NCBI GenBank assembly: GCA_028279655.1
Contig: JANQNH010000006.1
Location: 1 to 64,000 of the forward strand
Reading direction: 5' to 3'
DNA length: 64,000 nt
Source: Candidatus Nanoarchaeia archaeon
GTDB lineage: Archaea > Nanobdellota > Nanobdellia > Woesearchaeales > JACPBV01
The translations under genes and the position numbers were made by a program. The notes under the pieces were generated by a model. The model did no database searches, was not told where the DNA came from, and saw only the letters and a program-made list of their open reading frames with translations. Of the stretch, positions 27,157-35,013 are shown one piece after another (the first letter of the stretch is position 1; the number at the start of each line of letters is the position of its first letter).

Positions 27157-28152
27157 ATGACTGAAACAGCAGAAATACTGAAAAGGATAAAAGAGCAAAA
27201 ACCATTAGTCCATCATATAACAAACTGGGTTACCATATACGATTGTGCTAACGTCGTAAGGGCAATAGGTGCACTTCCGGTAATGGCTCATGCAAAAGAA
27301 GAGTCAGCAGACATGGCCAAGATCGCAGGAGCATTGGTATTAAACATAGGCACTCTAACGACAGAACTGATAGAATCAATGAAGATTGCAGGAAAATCAG
27401 CAAACGAAAAAGGAATACCCATAGTATTAGATGCAGTTGGCGTAGGAGCAACAAAGCTAAGGGACGATAAGACATTTGAACTACTAAAAGAACTAAGGAT
27501 AAACATAATAAAAGGAAACGCATCCGAGATAGCAAAACTAGCCGGAGAACAGGTACAGACAAAAGGGGTTGAATCTACCAAGGTAGAGGCAAACCTTATA
27601 GATATCGCAACAAAGCTGGCCAATGAACGAAAATCTACTGTAGTGATCACAGGAGCAGAAGATATCGTAACAAACGGCACTGACGTCTATCTGTGTAATA
27701 ATGGTCATGACATGATGGGCTCTATAGTAGGAACAGGTTGCATGGTAGCATCCATCATAGGTGCATTTGCAGCTGTAGAAAACGATTATGCAAAAGCAGC
27801 AGCATCAGCCTTGACCTGCTTCGGAATATCAGGTGAATTAGCTTCAAGGAACAGCACTGGCCCTGGCTCTTATAAGCAGTCATTCTATGACGAGATATAT
27901 AACCTAAACGAGACAGACATCCATGACATGGAAAAACTGGAGAAAAAAGCAGCAGTAAGAAAGCCAGAAGAAGAAACCAAAGAGGAAATAAAGGAAGAGA
28001 CCGAAGAAGAAACAAAAACAGAAGAAAAACAGGAACCAACAGAAGAACAAAAAGAAGAAGAGACAAAGGAAGAACAAAAAGAATCTCAGAAACCGAAGGT
28101 TTCTGAGGGGTTAGGAACGGAGTTCCAAAGCGATGAAACCAAAACTGAATGA
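27157..28152 (+). CDS. thiM: Hydroxyethylthiazole kinase with acidic repeat-derived tail
   Basis: ThiM phosphorylates the thiazole alcohol for thiamine salvage. Core residues 1-265 are typical (HHITNWVTIYDCANV, LDAVGVGATKLR, GSIVGTGCMVASIIGAF). About 65 extra C-terminal residues follow, a Glu/Lys/Thr-rich low-complexity tail starting near KPEEETKEEIKEE; its last 20 residues are coded by two perfect DNA hairpins. Start 27157 chosen because GGGGG lies at a suitable distance; an ATG at 27148 is too close. It overlaps thiE by 20 nt, so coupling or an ancestral ThiM-ThiE fusion is plausible. Confidence 0.92.
   Translation: MTETAEILKRIKEQKPLVHHITNWVTIYDCANVVRAIGALPVMAHAKEESADMAKIAGALVLNIGTLTTELIESMKIAGKSANEKGIPIVLDAVGVGATKLRDDKTFELLKELRINIIKGNASEIAKLAGEQVQTKGVESTKVEANLIDIATKLANERKSTVVITGAEDIVTNGTDVYLCNNGHDMMGSIVGTGCMVASIIGAFAAVENDYAKAAASALTCFGISGELASRNSTGPGSYKQSFYDEIYNLNETDIHDMEKLEKKAAVRKPEEETKEEIKEETEEETKTEEKQEPTEEQKEEETKEEQKESQKPKVSEGLGTEFQSDETKTE
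28085..28125 (+). repeat. Twin triloop hairpins inside the thiM tail
   Basis: CTCAGAAACC-gaa-GGTTTCTGAG (28085-28107) is a perfect 10-bp stem with a 3-nt loop, followed by GGAAC-gga-GTTCC (28114-28126 region), a 5-bp stem with a 3-nt loop. Both are coding. Their design (perfect stem, triloop gaa/gga) matches the small hairpins in the cloverleaf repeats. Confidence 0.6.
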
Positions 28153-28759
28153 AATAGACCTTTATTTCATCACAGACAGTAAACTCACAAAAAAAACAAT
28201 TCTTGATGACGTTAGAGCAGCAATAGATGCAGGAGTAAAGGTAATTCAATACAGAGAAAAAGAAAAAACTACAAAAGAGATGATCCAGGAAGCGCAAGAG
28301 ATAAAGGAACTATGCAAAGATAAGTCAATCTTCCTGATAAACGACCGTATTGATATCGCTTTGGCAATAGGCGCAGACGGAGTCCACCTAGGAAACGACG
28401 ACATGCCCTATGAAGAAGCAAGAAAACTGCTAAAAGATAAGATAATGGGTATCACGATCCATAACAAAGAAGAGTCTATACAGGCAGAAAATATGGGTGC
28501 AGATTATATTGGAGTCTCCCCCATATTTGAGACAAAGACAAAGCCAGATGCAGGCCCAGCCTCAGGACTAGGGTTAATCGAAGACCTTAAAAATACGGTT
28601 GGTATACCCATGGTTGCTATAGGCGGTATCAACTTGGACAACATAGGCAGCGTAATACAGGCAGGAGCAACCTCAGCAGCCGTCATCTCAGCGATAGTCA
28701 CAAAAGAAGATGTAGAAGCTGAATGCAGGAAGTTTATTGAAAAGTTTAAATCAGGATAA
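28133..28759 (+). CDS. thiE: Thiamine-phosphate synthase
   Basis: A 208-aa TIM-barrel enzyme joining HMP-PP and thiazole-P to thiamine phosphate. Visible: VIQYREKEKTTKEM, FLINDRIDIALAIGADGVHL, YIGVSPIFETKTKPDAGPA and MVAIGGINLDNI. Starts inside the end of thiM (20-nt overlap in another frame). The following gene in the pathway, thiC, is on the same strand after two structured repeats. Confidence 0.93.
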   Translation: MKPKLNEIDLYFITDSKLTKKTILDDVRAAIDAGVKVIQYREKEKTTKEMIQEAQEIKELCKDKSIFLINDRIDIALAIGADGVHLGNDDMPYEEARKLLKDKIMGITIHNKEESIQAENMGADYIGVSPIFETKTKPDAGPASGLGLIEDLKNTVGIPMVAIGGINLDNIGSVIQAGATSAAVISAIVTKEDVEAECRKFIEKFKSG

Positions 28760-28761
28760 TA

Positions 28762-28895
28762 AAAAATTCCAACAACAACATAGGGTTCAAACACAGTCAT
28801 TTGCTCCGCAAATGCCTTATGCCAAAAGGAAATTTCCACACTTCGTATGGAAATTTTCTCTTCAGGCAGTTTTCACCCATGTTGTTGGAATTTTT
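28762..28895 (+). repeat. Cloverleaf repeat, copy B
   Basis: Outer arms AAAAATTCCAACAAC (from 28762) and GTTGTTGGAATTTTT (to 28895) are complementary over 15 bp. Inside: GGGTTCAAACAC, hairpin CATTTGC-tcc-GCAAATG, a long hairpin whose top is CACAC-ttc-GTATG, base TGCC/GGCA, then GTTTTCACCC. Same order as copies A and C, with different stem sequences. It lies 3 bp after the thiE stop. Confidence 0.8.
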
Positions 28896-29012
28896 TTGAG
28901 AGAAAACACCAAAAATGGCGGAGACGGGGCGGGGGTTGCCCCCGTCGGGGTGCCCCGTAGGACTTTACGAAGCAAAGTCAGTCTCCTGCCATTATTGTTG
29001 GTGTTTTCTCAA
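28896..29012 (+). repeat. Second-type cloverleaf repeat (copy D)
   Basis: Outer arms GAGAAAACACCA (28900-28911) and TGGTGTTTTCTC (28999-29010) pair perfectly over 12 bp; a second stem ATGGC-GGAGAC / GTCTCC-t-GCCAT follows. Inside are three hairpins: CGGGGG-ttg-CCCCCG, CGGG-gtg-CCCG and GACTTT-acgaagc-AAAGTC. It directly abuts copy B. The GC-rich core differs from that family. With copy B it fills the 327-bp thiE-thiC gap; no protein gene seen there. Confidence 0.7.
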
Positions 29013-29087
29013 AATAAGAATAAAAACAAAACCTAAAAAATGACAAACGGGAAAACAAGTTTTTCCTATATCATTTAGCAAAGCAAA

Positions 29088-30356
29088 ATGACACAATTAG
29101 AAAAAGCAAAATTCAACGATATAAGCAAGGAGATGGAAGAAGTAGCTGCAAATGAGAATGTTAAGGTAAAAGAGCTGCTGAAATCGATTGCCCAGGGCAG
29201 GGTAGTGATCCCTGCTTCAACATCGCATCAAAACCTCAAGCCGATCGGGATAGGAGAAGGCTTAAGAACAAAGATAAATGCAAATATTGGCTCTTCTCCA
29301 AACAGGAAAGATATTAGCGAGGAACTGGAAAAGCTTAGGATCTCGATAAAGTATGGTGCCCATACTGTTATGGACCTGAGCACAGGAGGAAACATTGATG
29401 AGATAAGACAGGCAATAATCAAGTACTCCCATATACCTGTAGGGACTGTCCCGATATACCAGGCAGCAATAGAGCAGGATACCATAGTTGATCTTGCAGA
29501 ATCAGACTTCATAAAAGTGATAAAGAAACACATAATGGATGGTGTTGACTTCATAACAGTCCATTCAGGCATAACAAAAGATTCCATAAAGCTGATAGAC
29601 AAGAGGTTGATGGGTGCTGTATCCCGTGGAGGATCCTTCTTGGTAAAATGGATGAAACATAACAATAAGGAAAACCCGCTATATGAGTCCTTTGATAAGA
29701 TCCTTTTCTGGGCAAAGAAATATGACGTTACATTAAGCTTAGGAGACGGACTAAGGCCAGGATGCCTGAAAGACGCAACCGATAAAGCACAATTACACGA
29801 GCTAAAAACCTTAGGGGAACTTCAAAAACAATCATTCGAAGAGAACGTACAATCGATGATAGAAGGTCCAGGCCATGTCCCTCTAGACCAGATAGAACAT
29901 AATGTAAAGATGCAGAAAGAGATGTGCAGGGGCGCCCCTTTCTATGTTTTAGGGCCTTTAGTAACAGATATTGCTCCTGGATATGACCATATTACCTCAG
30001 CAATTGGAGGGACCTTAGCTGCAATGTATGGGGCATCCTTTCTGTGTTATGTCTCACCTGCAGAACACTTAGGTCTCCCAAACGTACAGGAAGTCAAGGA
30101 AGGAGTAATAGCATCAAAGATAGCAGCACATGCCGCAGATATTGCCAAGGGGATTAAAGGAGCAAGGGATTGGGACGATAGGATGTCAGAAGCAAGGGCA
30201 AACCTTGATTGGAACAAGATGATGGAATGTGCTATCGACCGTGAAAAAGCAGAGGAGATAAGAAAGAGATGCCAGCCAGAAGACCCGATGGTATGCTCAA
30301 TGTGCGGTAAATTCTGCTCAGTAAAGATCATCAAAGAGATGAAAGAGAAAACCTAG
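29088..30356 (+). CDS. thiC: Phosphomethylpyrimidine synthase
   Basis: A 422-aa radical-SAM enzyme converting AIR to HMP-P for thiamine. Visible: GRVVIPAS, DLSTGGNIDEIR, GPGHVPLDQIEHNV, and the C-terminal cluster motif CSMCGKFC (CX2CX4C). Length suits the shorter archaeal form. It overlaps the convergent unknown gene by 4 bp. No TPP riboswitch was found in front of it. Confidence 0.95.
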   Translation: MTQLEKAKFNDISKEMEEVAANENVKVKELLKSIAQGRVVIPASTSHQNLKPIGIGEGLRTKINANIGSSPNRKDISEELEKLRISIKYGAHTVMDLSTGGNIDEIRQAIIKYSHIPVGTVPIYQAAIEQDTIVDLAESDFIKVIKKHIMDGVDFITVHSGITKDSIKLIDKRLMGAVSRGGSFLVKWMKHNNKENPLYESFDKILFWAKKYDVTLSLGDGLRPGCLKDATDKAQLHELKTLGELQKQSFEENVQSMIEGPGHVPLDQIEHNVKMQKEMCRGAPFYVLGPLVTDIAPGYDHITSAIGGTLAAMYGASFLCYVSPAEHLGLPNVQEVKEGVIASKIAAHAADIAKGIKGARDWDDRMSEARANLDWNKMMECAIDREKAEEIRKRCQPEDPMVCSMCGKFCSVKIIKEMKEKT

Positions 30357-31078
30357 GGTGCCTTACTATTAACAAAATATGTCATTGTTATTTCTATCTT
30401 TCCTTCTTGAGGGTTATACCAGCTTTCAAGATATAGTGAATGTACATTCTTAGATTTTTTTCTTTTACTTTGAGTCGGTACCTCAACATTTGCTTCATAT
30501 TCTAATGCAGGCAAAGAGATAAGGGGGCCATTCAATTTTCTCTGAACAAATTCCCCTCCGTCTTTCTTGAAACTTTTCATCCTTAAACCATCCATCTCTT
30601 CCCAATATAATTTTTTTGCTACTTCGAATACATCCTTACGATAATATTTTATTAAGTCACGCAGATTTGGATAAGAACTGCATAGGTTTGGTATATGGTT
30701 AGCAATCCTTGCAATAATATCTGCTACCTCTGCTTCATAGAATCCCCTTTCCATACCACCTATATCTAATGACCTTACGTATTGTTCATATGTTAGAACA
30801 TTTTTCTCTCTTTCTACCTGGTCTTTAACTTTATTGATCACTAGCTTATCAACCAACCCTTCCTTCACATCTGCATCAATACCCAATTCGTCAACTCTAC
30901 CTAACAATCTGTCAATAGCCTCGTATTGTTTTTTGTAGTTTGTGAAATCACTAAAAATTCCATCTGTTTCTTTAGCAGACCCATAGTCTCCAGATAATAT
31001 TATATCCCTTGTTTTAGCCAGAAGAGCAGCAAATGCTCCTTCACCGATAGAATCCACTTGTTCACTTATCTCTTTCAT
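30353..31078 (-). CDS. Uncharacterised 241-aa soluble protein
   Basis: Not recognised. Mostly helical in the first 170 residues (QVDSIGEGAFAALLAKTRDI; VDELGIDADVKEGLVDKLVI), then beta-rich with a basic patch QSKRKKSKNVHSLYLESWY and a GKIEITMTYFVNS end. No signal or membrane segment. Converges on thiC; upstream on the minus strand a TATTTATAAAAA box precedes its start. Confidence 0.65.
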   Translation of the reverse strand: MKEISEQVDSIGEGAFAALLAKTRDIILSGDYGSAKETDGIFSDFTNYKKQYEAIDRLLGRVDELGIDADVKEGLVDKLVINKVKDQVEREKNVLTYEQYVRSLDIGGMERGFYEAEVADIIARIANHIPNLCSSYPNLRDLIKYYRKDVFEVAKKLYWEEMDGLRMKSFKKDGGEFVQRKLNGPLISLPALEYEANVEVPTQSKRKKSKNVHSLYLESWYNPQEGKIEITMTYFVNSKAP

Positions 31079-31213
31079 TCTATCCTATTGCAAATGGAGG
31101 AATATTTATAAAAATTCTTATTTAATTATTTGAACAATAAATATATTCACCTTATCCAAACTGATGACTATAAACACAACATTTATATCCTACTCAAAAT
31201 TCATAATTGAAAA

Positions 31214-32071
31214 ATGAAGACATCATCATACTTCTACCTATTCTTCGTGATCCTGGCATGGGCCTCTACCCCTACAATTACCAAGATATTGATCAAAAGC
31301 CTGACAGCACTGCAGATAGCGTTCTACATGCTGTTGATAGCAACAATAACACTTTTCTTCATACTTCTATTCAAGAAAAAGCTTCACCTATTAACAAACT
31401 ATAAAAAAACAGATTTCCTGGTCCTTTCAAGCCTAGGCTTTATAGGGATTTTCGCACATAACCTACTATACACTTGGGGTTACAGGTATATCCCTGCAGC
31501 AGAAGCAAACGTGTTAAACTATCTATGGCCTGTTCTAGTTGTCATATTTTCCTTCATAATACTAAAAGAAAAGCTGACTCCAAAGAAGACAATAGCAATA
31601 CTGTTAGGGTTTATAGGAACGTACCTTATAATCACCCAGGGAAGATTAATTCCTGTATTCACCAACCTAAAGGGAGATATAATAATGATAGGCTCTGCAT
31701 CAGCATGGGCCTTATTCTCAGTCTTTGGAAAAAAATTAAAGTACGAGCATTACAGTTCAATGTTCTACTACATGCTCTCAGGGTTGTTCTTCCTTACAAT
31801 AGTTATGTTCTATAATTCATCATTCGTCCTTCCATCAAGCAATCAGCTCCTAGGCCTCCTATACCTGGGGATAATAACAAAAGCACTAGCCTTTACCTTC
31901 TGGTTCATCTCAGTTAAAGAACTGGGCACAGCAAAGACCGCTTCCTGGTCCTACCTAAGCCCCTTCCTGGCATTCGTCTTCATAAATATATTTATAGGGG
32001 AAGCTATCCACTGGTACTATATAGCAGCATTGATACTAATCGTAGGGGGAGTTTTACTACAAAGAAAATGA
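31214..32071 (+). CDS. EamA/DMT-family transporter coupled to thiL
   Basis: A 285-aa membrane protein with ten helices and two EamA halves (FFVILAWASTPTITKIL; ASAWALFSVFGKKLK). Its stop overlaps thiL's ATG by 4 nt. That coupling and the surrounding thi genes make thiamine or a thiamine precursor a reasonable substrate guess, but the family is broad and the sequence does not show it. Confidence 0.85.
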   Translation: MKTSSYFYLFFVILAWASTPTITKILIKSLTALQIAFYMLLIATITLFFILLFKKKLHLLTNYKKTDFLVLSSLGFIGIFAHNLLYTWGYRYIPAAEANVLNYLWPVLVVIFSFIILKEKLTPKKTIAILLGFIGTYLIITQGRLIPVFTNLKGDIIMIGSASAWALFSVFGKKLKYEHYSSMFYYMLSGLFFLTIVMFYNSSFVLPSSNQLLGLLYLGIITKALAFTFWFISVKELGTAKTASWSYLSPFLAFVFINIFIGEAIHWYYIAALILIVGGVLLQRK

Positions 32072-33021
32072 AACTAGGTCAATTAGGGGAATTCGGACTG
32101 ATAAACAGGATCTACCAACCCCCAAAAGACAAGAACATAATCAAAGGCATAGGAGACGATGCTGCTGTGATAAAGATAGGCAACAAAATACTGGTAATAA
32201 CAACAGACACCCTTGTAGATGGGGACCATTTCTCATTAAAATACTTCACGCCAGAGCAGGTTGGAAAAAAAGCAATCGAAATAAACGTTTCGGACATAGG
32301 TTCTATGGGTGCAATTCCCAAATATGCCTTAGTATCCTTAGTCCTCCCAAGAGACCTGGATGTAGACATAATCGAAAGGATCTACAAAGGCATGAGACAA
32401 AGCGGAAAAAAGCACAACCTAGAAATCATAGGTGGCAACATAACCCATGGAAAACAGCTAGTCATAGATATAGACATGATCGGAGAACTTAAACAGAAAA
32501 ACCTTTGCTTAAGATCACACGCTAAACCAGGAGATTTTATCTTAGTCACAGGTGACCTGGGATCTTCAACAGCAGGCCTAAATCTGTTCCTAAATGATAT
32601 AAAGGGTCACAGAGCGGTAAAGCTAAAACACCTTGAGCCAAAGGCAAAATACCACAAGGTAAAGCCGTTCTTAAAGTACATAAATGCAATGATTGACGTC
32701 TCAGACGGATTAGCATCCGAAGTCAAGCACATCTGTAAGCAAAGTCAGACAGGCGCTATCATATTCAAGGACAACATACCAATAAAAGATAGTACGAGGC
32801 TAGCAGCAAGAGCATTAAACAAGGATCCGATAGATTATGCACTTTACGGAGGAGAAGATTTCGAGCTGGTCTTTACAGTGTCTGAAGAGAACCTGAGCAA
32901 GGTTAAGGGCTTCTTAGTAGGAGAGATAACAAAGAGAAAAGGTGTTTACATCTACGAAAAGGGAAAAGAGATTCCTATAAATAAGCCAGGATACGATCAT
33001 TTTAAACATAGATCAACTTAG
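32068..33021 (+). CDS. thiL: Thiamine-monophosphate kinase
   Basis: A 317-aa PurM-like ATP-dependent kinase converting TMP to TPP. Visible: GEFGLINRIYQ, IGDDAAVI (metal site), TTDTLVDGDHF, NVSDIGSMGAIPKYALVSL, GGNITHGKQLVIDI and IDVSDGLASEVKHI. Full length. Completes the thiamine set with thiM, thiE and thiC. Confidence 0.94.
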   Translation: MKLGQLGEFGLINRIYQPPKDKNIIKGIGDDAAVIKIGNKILVITTDTLVDGDHFSLKYFTPEQVGKKAIEINVSDIGSMGAIPKYALVSLVLPRDLDVDIIERIYKGMRQSGKKHNLEIIGGNITHGKQLVIDIDMIGELKQKNLCLRSHAKPGDFILVTGDLGSSTAGLNLFLNDIKGHRAVKLKHLEPKAKYHKVKPFLKYINAMIDVSDGLASEVKHICKQSQTGAIIFKDNIPIKDSTRLAARALNKDPIDYALYGGEDFELVFTVSEENLSKVKGFLVGEITKRKGVYIYEKGKEIPINKPGYDHFKHRST

Positions 33022-33022
33022 A

Positions 33023-33122
33023 TAACAATGTTGCCAAGTGAAGTCCAAGATGCATACATTGCCTTGCGAAAGTAATTGGTTGGATAGTCAATAAAAAGAT
33101 AGCACGGAACGCAACATTGTTA
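33023..33122. repeat. Inverted repeat between convergent thiL and DsbA-like gene
   Basis: TAACAATGTTGC (33023-33034) and GCAACATTGTTA (33111-33122) are perfectly complementary over 12 bp with a 76-bp centre. It starts one base after the thiL stop. It has the outer-stem design of the cloverleaf repeats but lacks their GGGTTCAAACAC core. Could serve as a bidirectional 3' boundary. Confidence 0.6.
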
Positions 33123-33149
33123 AAAATAAACTAAAAAAGAAAGAAAAAA

Positions 33150-34373
33150 TCAGCAGTTCAACTGCTCACTTCCCTCATCAGAACCTGCTTCTATCTTCCC
33201 AAAACCTCTTGGTGGCTGTGCAGTTTGAAGTTTATTATCACACTCTTCAATATCTCCTGAAGCACTGCAGCAGATGATGGTCTTTAGGTTCTCTGGGCTT
33301 CTGCCGTTCTTGCTGAATTCATACTCATTAAGTCTTTCCCCATTAAGGAAAAAACTTGGAGAGCCACTACCACCTTTTGGCCTGTAGATAGTCTCCCATT
33401 CCTCAGCATCCACCAGAGCATATTCTTCTGCCCTATTCTCAAAGCAGTCATCCAGCTTATCAGAATCTACCTTTGCAGTCCCTTCACACTCCTCGCTCTT
33501 GCCGCTTTCAGCATAACAGTTAATATAATCCCAGTAAACGTCTGGCTGTTCTTTCTGCAGGCAGATGTGTCTAAGGTCCTCGATGTGTTCTTGCTCCCCA
33601 TGCATGGATGTTGTTGATTTCCCATCAGCAGCCTTATTTACCAATAATCTAGGGATAACCTCTACATCATCGCCAAAGTTCTTGTTAACATAATACATTG
33701 CATTTATGGCTTGCACCCCAAATGGGCATCTTGATACATAGAACACTTCCAGTTTTGGATTGTCTACCTTCTCCAGAGATTCACATTTCTCTTCAGCAGA
33801 CTTCAAAGCCTCCTTTTCAGCCTCTGCCTCAGCTTCCTTGACCTCTCCACAGATATCATTTCCATCAGTGGCAGCACATAAGTTACTAGCAAGGGCAGCC
33901 TCGTCTTGTATAGCATTCAAACTGACAACATCATCCTTTATCAAAACATATCCAGGAACCTGTACTGGTTGGAAATAAGAGGCCTTTCTGAAACTCAATC
34001 CTGCTTTCTCAGCCATATCCTTTGCAATAGGTTCCATATCATCACATGCGGTTGTACATGCTTCAGAACCCAAGAATATAAACTCTCCAGCTTCAGAAGA
34101 ACCACTTCCTCCTCTAAAACCACCGGTAAATATTGAAATTACAAGAATTACAGCTAAAATACCACTCACAATCATCCAAAACTTAGATTTCCTGACCTTA
34201 TGAGAATGATGTACATGTTCTTCACGATGGTGCTCTACCTTATGTTCAGACTTTCCATGATCATGATGCTCTGCCTTATGCTCATGTTGCCCAGCTTTAT
34301 GCTCTGGCTTAGTATGTTCATGATGCCCTACCTTATTTTCTTCTGTATTTTCAGTATGAATCTTTTCTTCCAT
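33150..34373 (-). CDS. Membrane-anchored thioredoxin-fold protein with His-rich N-terminus
   Basis: A 407-aa protein: residues 1-60 are packed with His/Glu/Lys (HHEHTKPEHKAGQHEHKAE), a single membrane helix at about 66-84, then an extracytoplasmic part. The latter has a first thioredoxin-like region with CTTAC and a second with FYVSRCPFGVQAIN and later paired Cys, resembling DsbA/GILT-type oxidoreductases. The His-rich part, predicted cytosolic, could bind Zn, Ni or Cu. Neighbours are two more thiol-redox genes, so a disulfide-exchange role outside the membrane is likely. Confidence 0.75.
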   Translation of the reverse strand: MEEKIHTENTEENKVGHHEHTKPEHKAGQHEHKAEHHDHGKSEHKVEHHREEHVHHSHKVRKSKFWMIVSGILAVILVISIFTGGFRGGSGSSEAGEFIFLGSEACTTACDDMEPIAKDMAEKAGLSFRKASYFQPVQVPGYVLIKDDVVSLNAIQDEAALASNLCAATDGNDICGEVKEAEAEAEKEALKSAEEKCESLEKVDNPKLEVFYVSRCPFGVQAINAMYYVNKNFGDDVEVIPRLLVNKAADGKSTTSMHGEQEHIEDLRHICLQKEQPDVYWDYINCYAESGKSEECEGTAKVDSDKLDDCFENRAEEYALVDAEEWETIYRPKGGSGSPSFFLNGERLNEYEFSKNGRSPENLKTIICCSASGDIEECDNKLQTAQPPRGFGKIEAGSDEGSEQLNC

Positions 34374-34471
34374 AATATCTACCCCCTAGACCATTGGAGA
34401 ATATTTCACCCTTTTTAAACTTTATGATGGTAAGCGAGAATAACGCTTTATAAGTTCTGAAGATTTCACCG

Positions 34472-34915
34472 CTAAGCACAGCTATCTGCAAAAGCCTTTA
34501 GCTCTTCCTTGCTCATTGATCCTGTCTTCTCTACACCTGTGGAAGGGCATACGAATTGAGGCACATAACCGCTCAACATATCGCTAAGACAACTACTTAT
34601 TATCTCTCTGGCCTCAGTATCAGAACTCTCAGCAGAGTAGAAACTATATCCTTCTCCCTCTAGCTCTTCAATGACTGGTTTCATCCTAACGCAATGAGGG
34701 CATGAATTAGAATGGATAAAAACAACAGTACCTGGGCTGTTGCTGAAACACCCACTATAATCCACCACACTCCTTTCACTCAACACATCCTGCTTCTCTT
34801 CCGCTTTCTGTGGTACCTTAGGAGAAATAAACCTATTGACATTAACGATGAGGACAGCAAGCACAATAATCACCAAGATTGCTACCAGACTTTTAACAAT
34901 GTCCTGCTTTACCAT
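34472..34915 (-). CDS. Membrane-anchored thioredoxin-like protein (CPHC)
   Basis: A 147-aa protein with an N-terminal membrane anchor (LVAILVIIVLAVLIVNV) and one thioredoxin domain with active site SNSCPHCVRMKP. A later YVPQFVCPSTG provides the cis-Pro region. Probably an extracytoplasmic disulfide reductase or isomerase, served by the divergent DsbD-like gene at 35014. Confidence 0.85.
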   Translation of the reverse strand: MVKQDIVKSLVAILVIIVLAVLIVNVNRFISPKVPQKAEEKQDVLSERSVVDYSGCFSNSPGTVVFIHSNSCPHCVRMKPVIEELEGEGYSFYSAESSDTEAREIISSCLSDMLSGYVPQFVCPSTGVEKTGSMSKEELKAFADSCA

Positions 34916-35013
34916 ATCCCTAAAGATTCACATTACCTTTATAAATCTTGTCTTTAATGCAAATAAAATCAAAACAAAATATTTATAAAACAACACCCAC
35001 CTTACCATCAATA

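Noticed and set aside
28133-28152. Programmed frameshift joining ThiM and ThiE
   Set aside because: The 20-nt overlap has no slippery heptamer that I can see; simple coupling explains it.
28896-29087. TPP riboswitch before thiC
   Set aside because: GGGGTGCC-like string is present, but the CTGAGA and ACCTGA-type conserved motifs are missing and the fold is a different three-hairpin structure.
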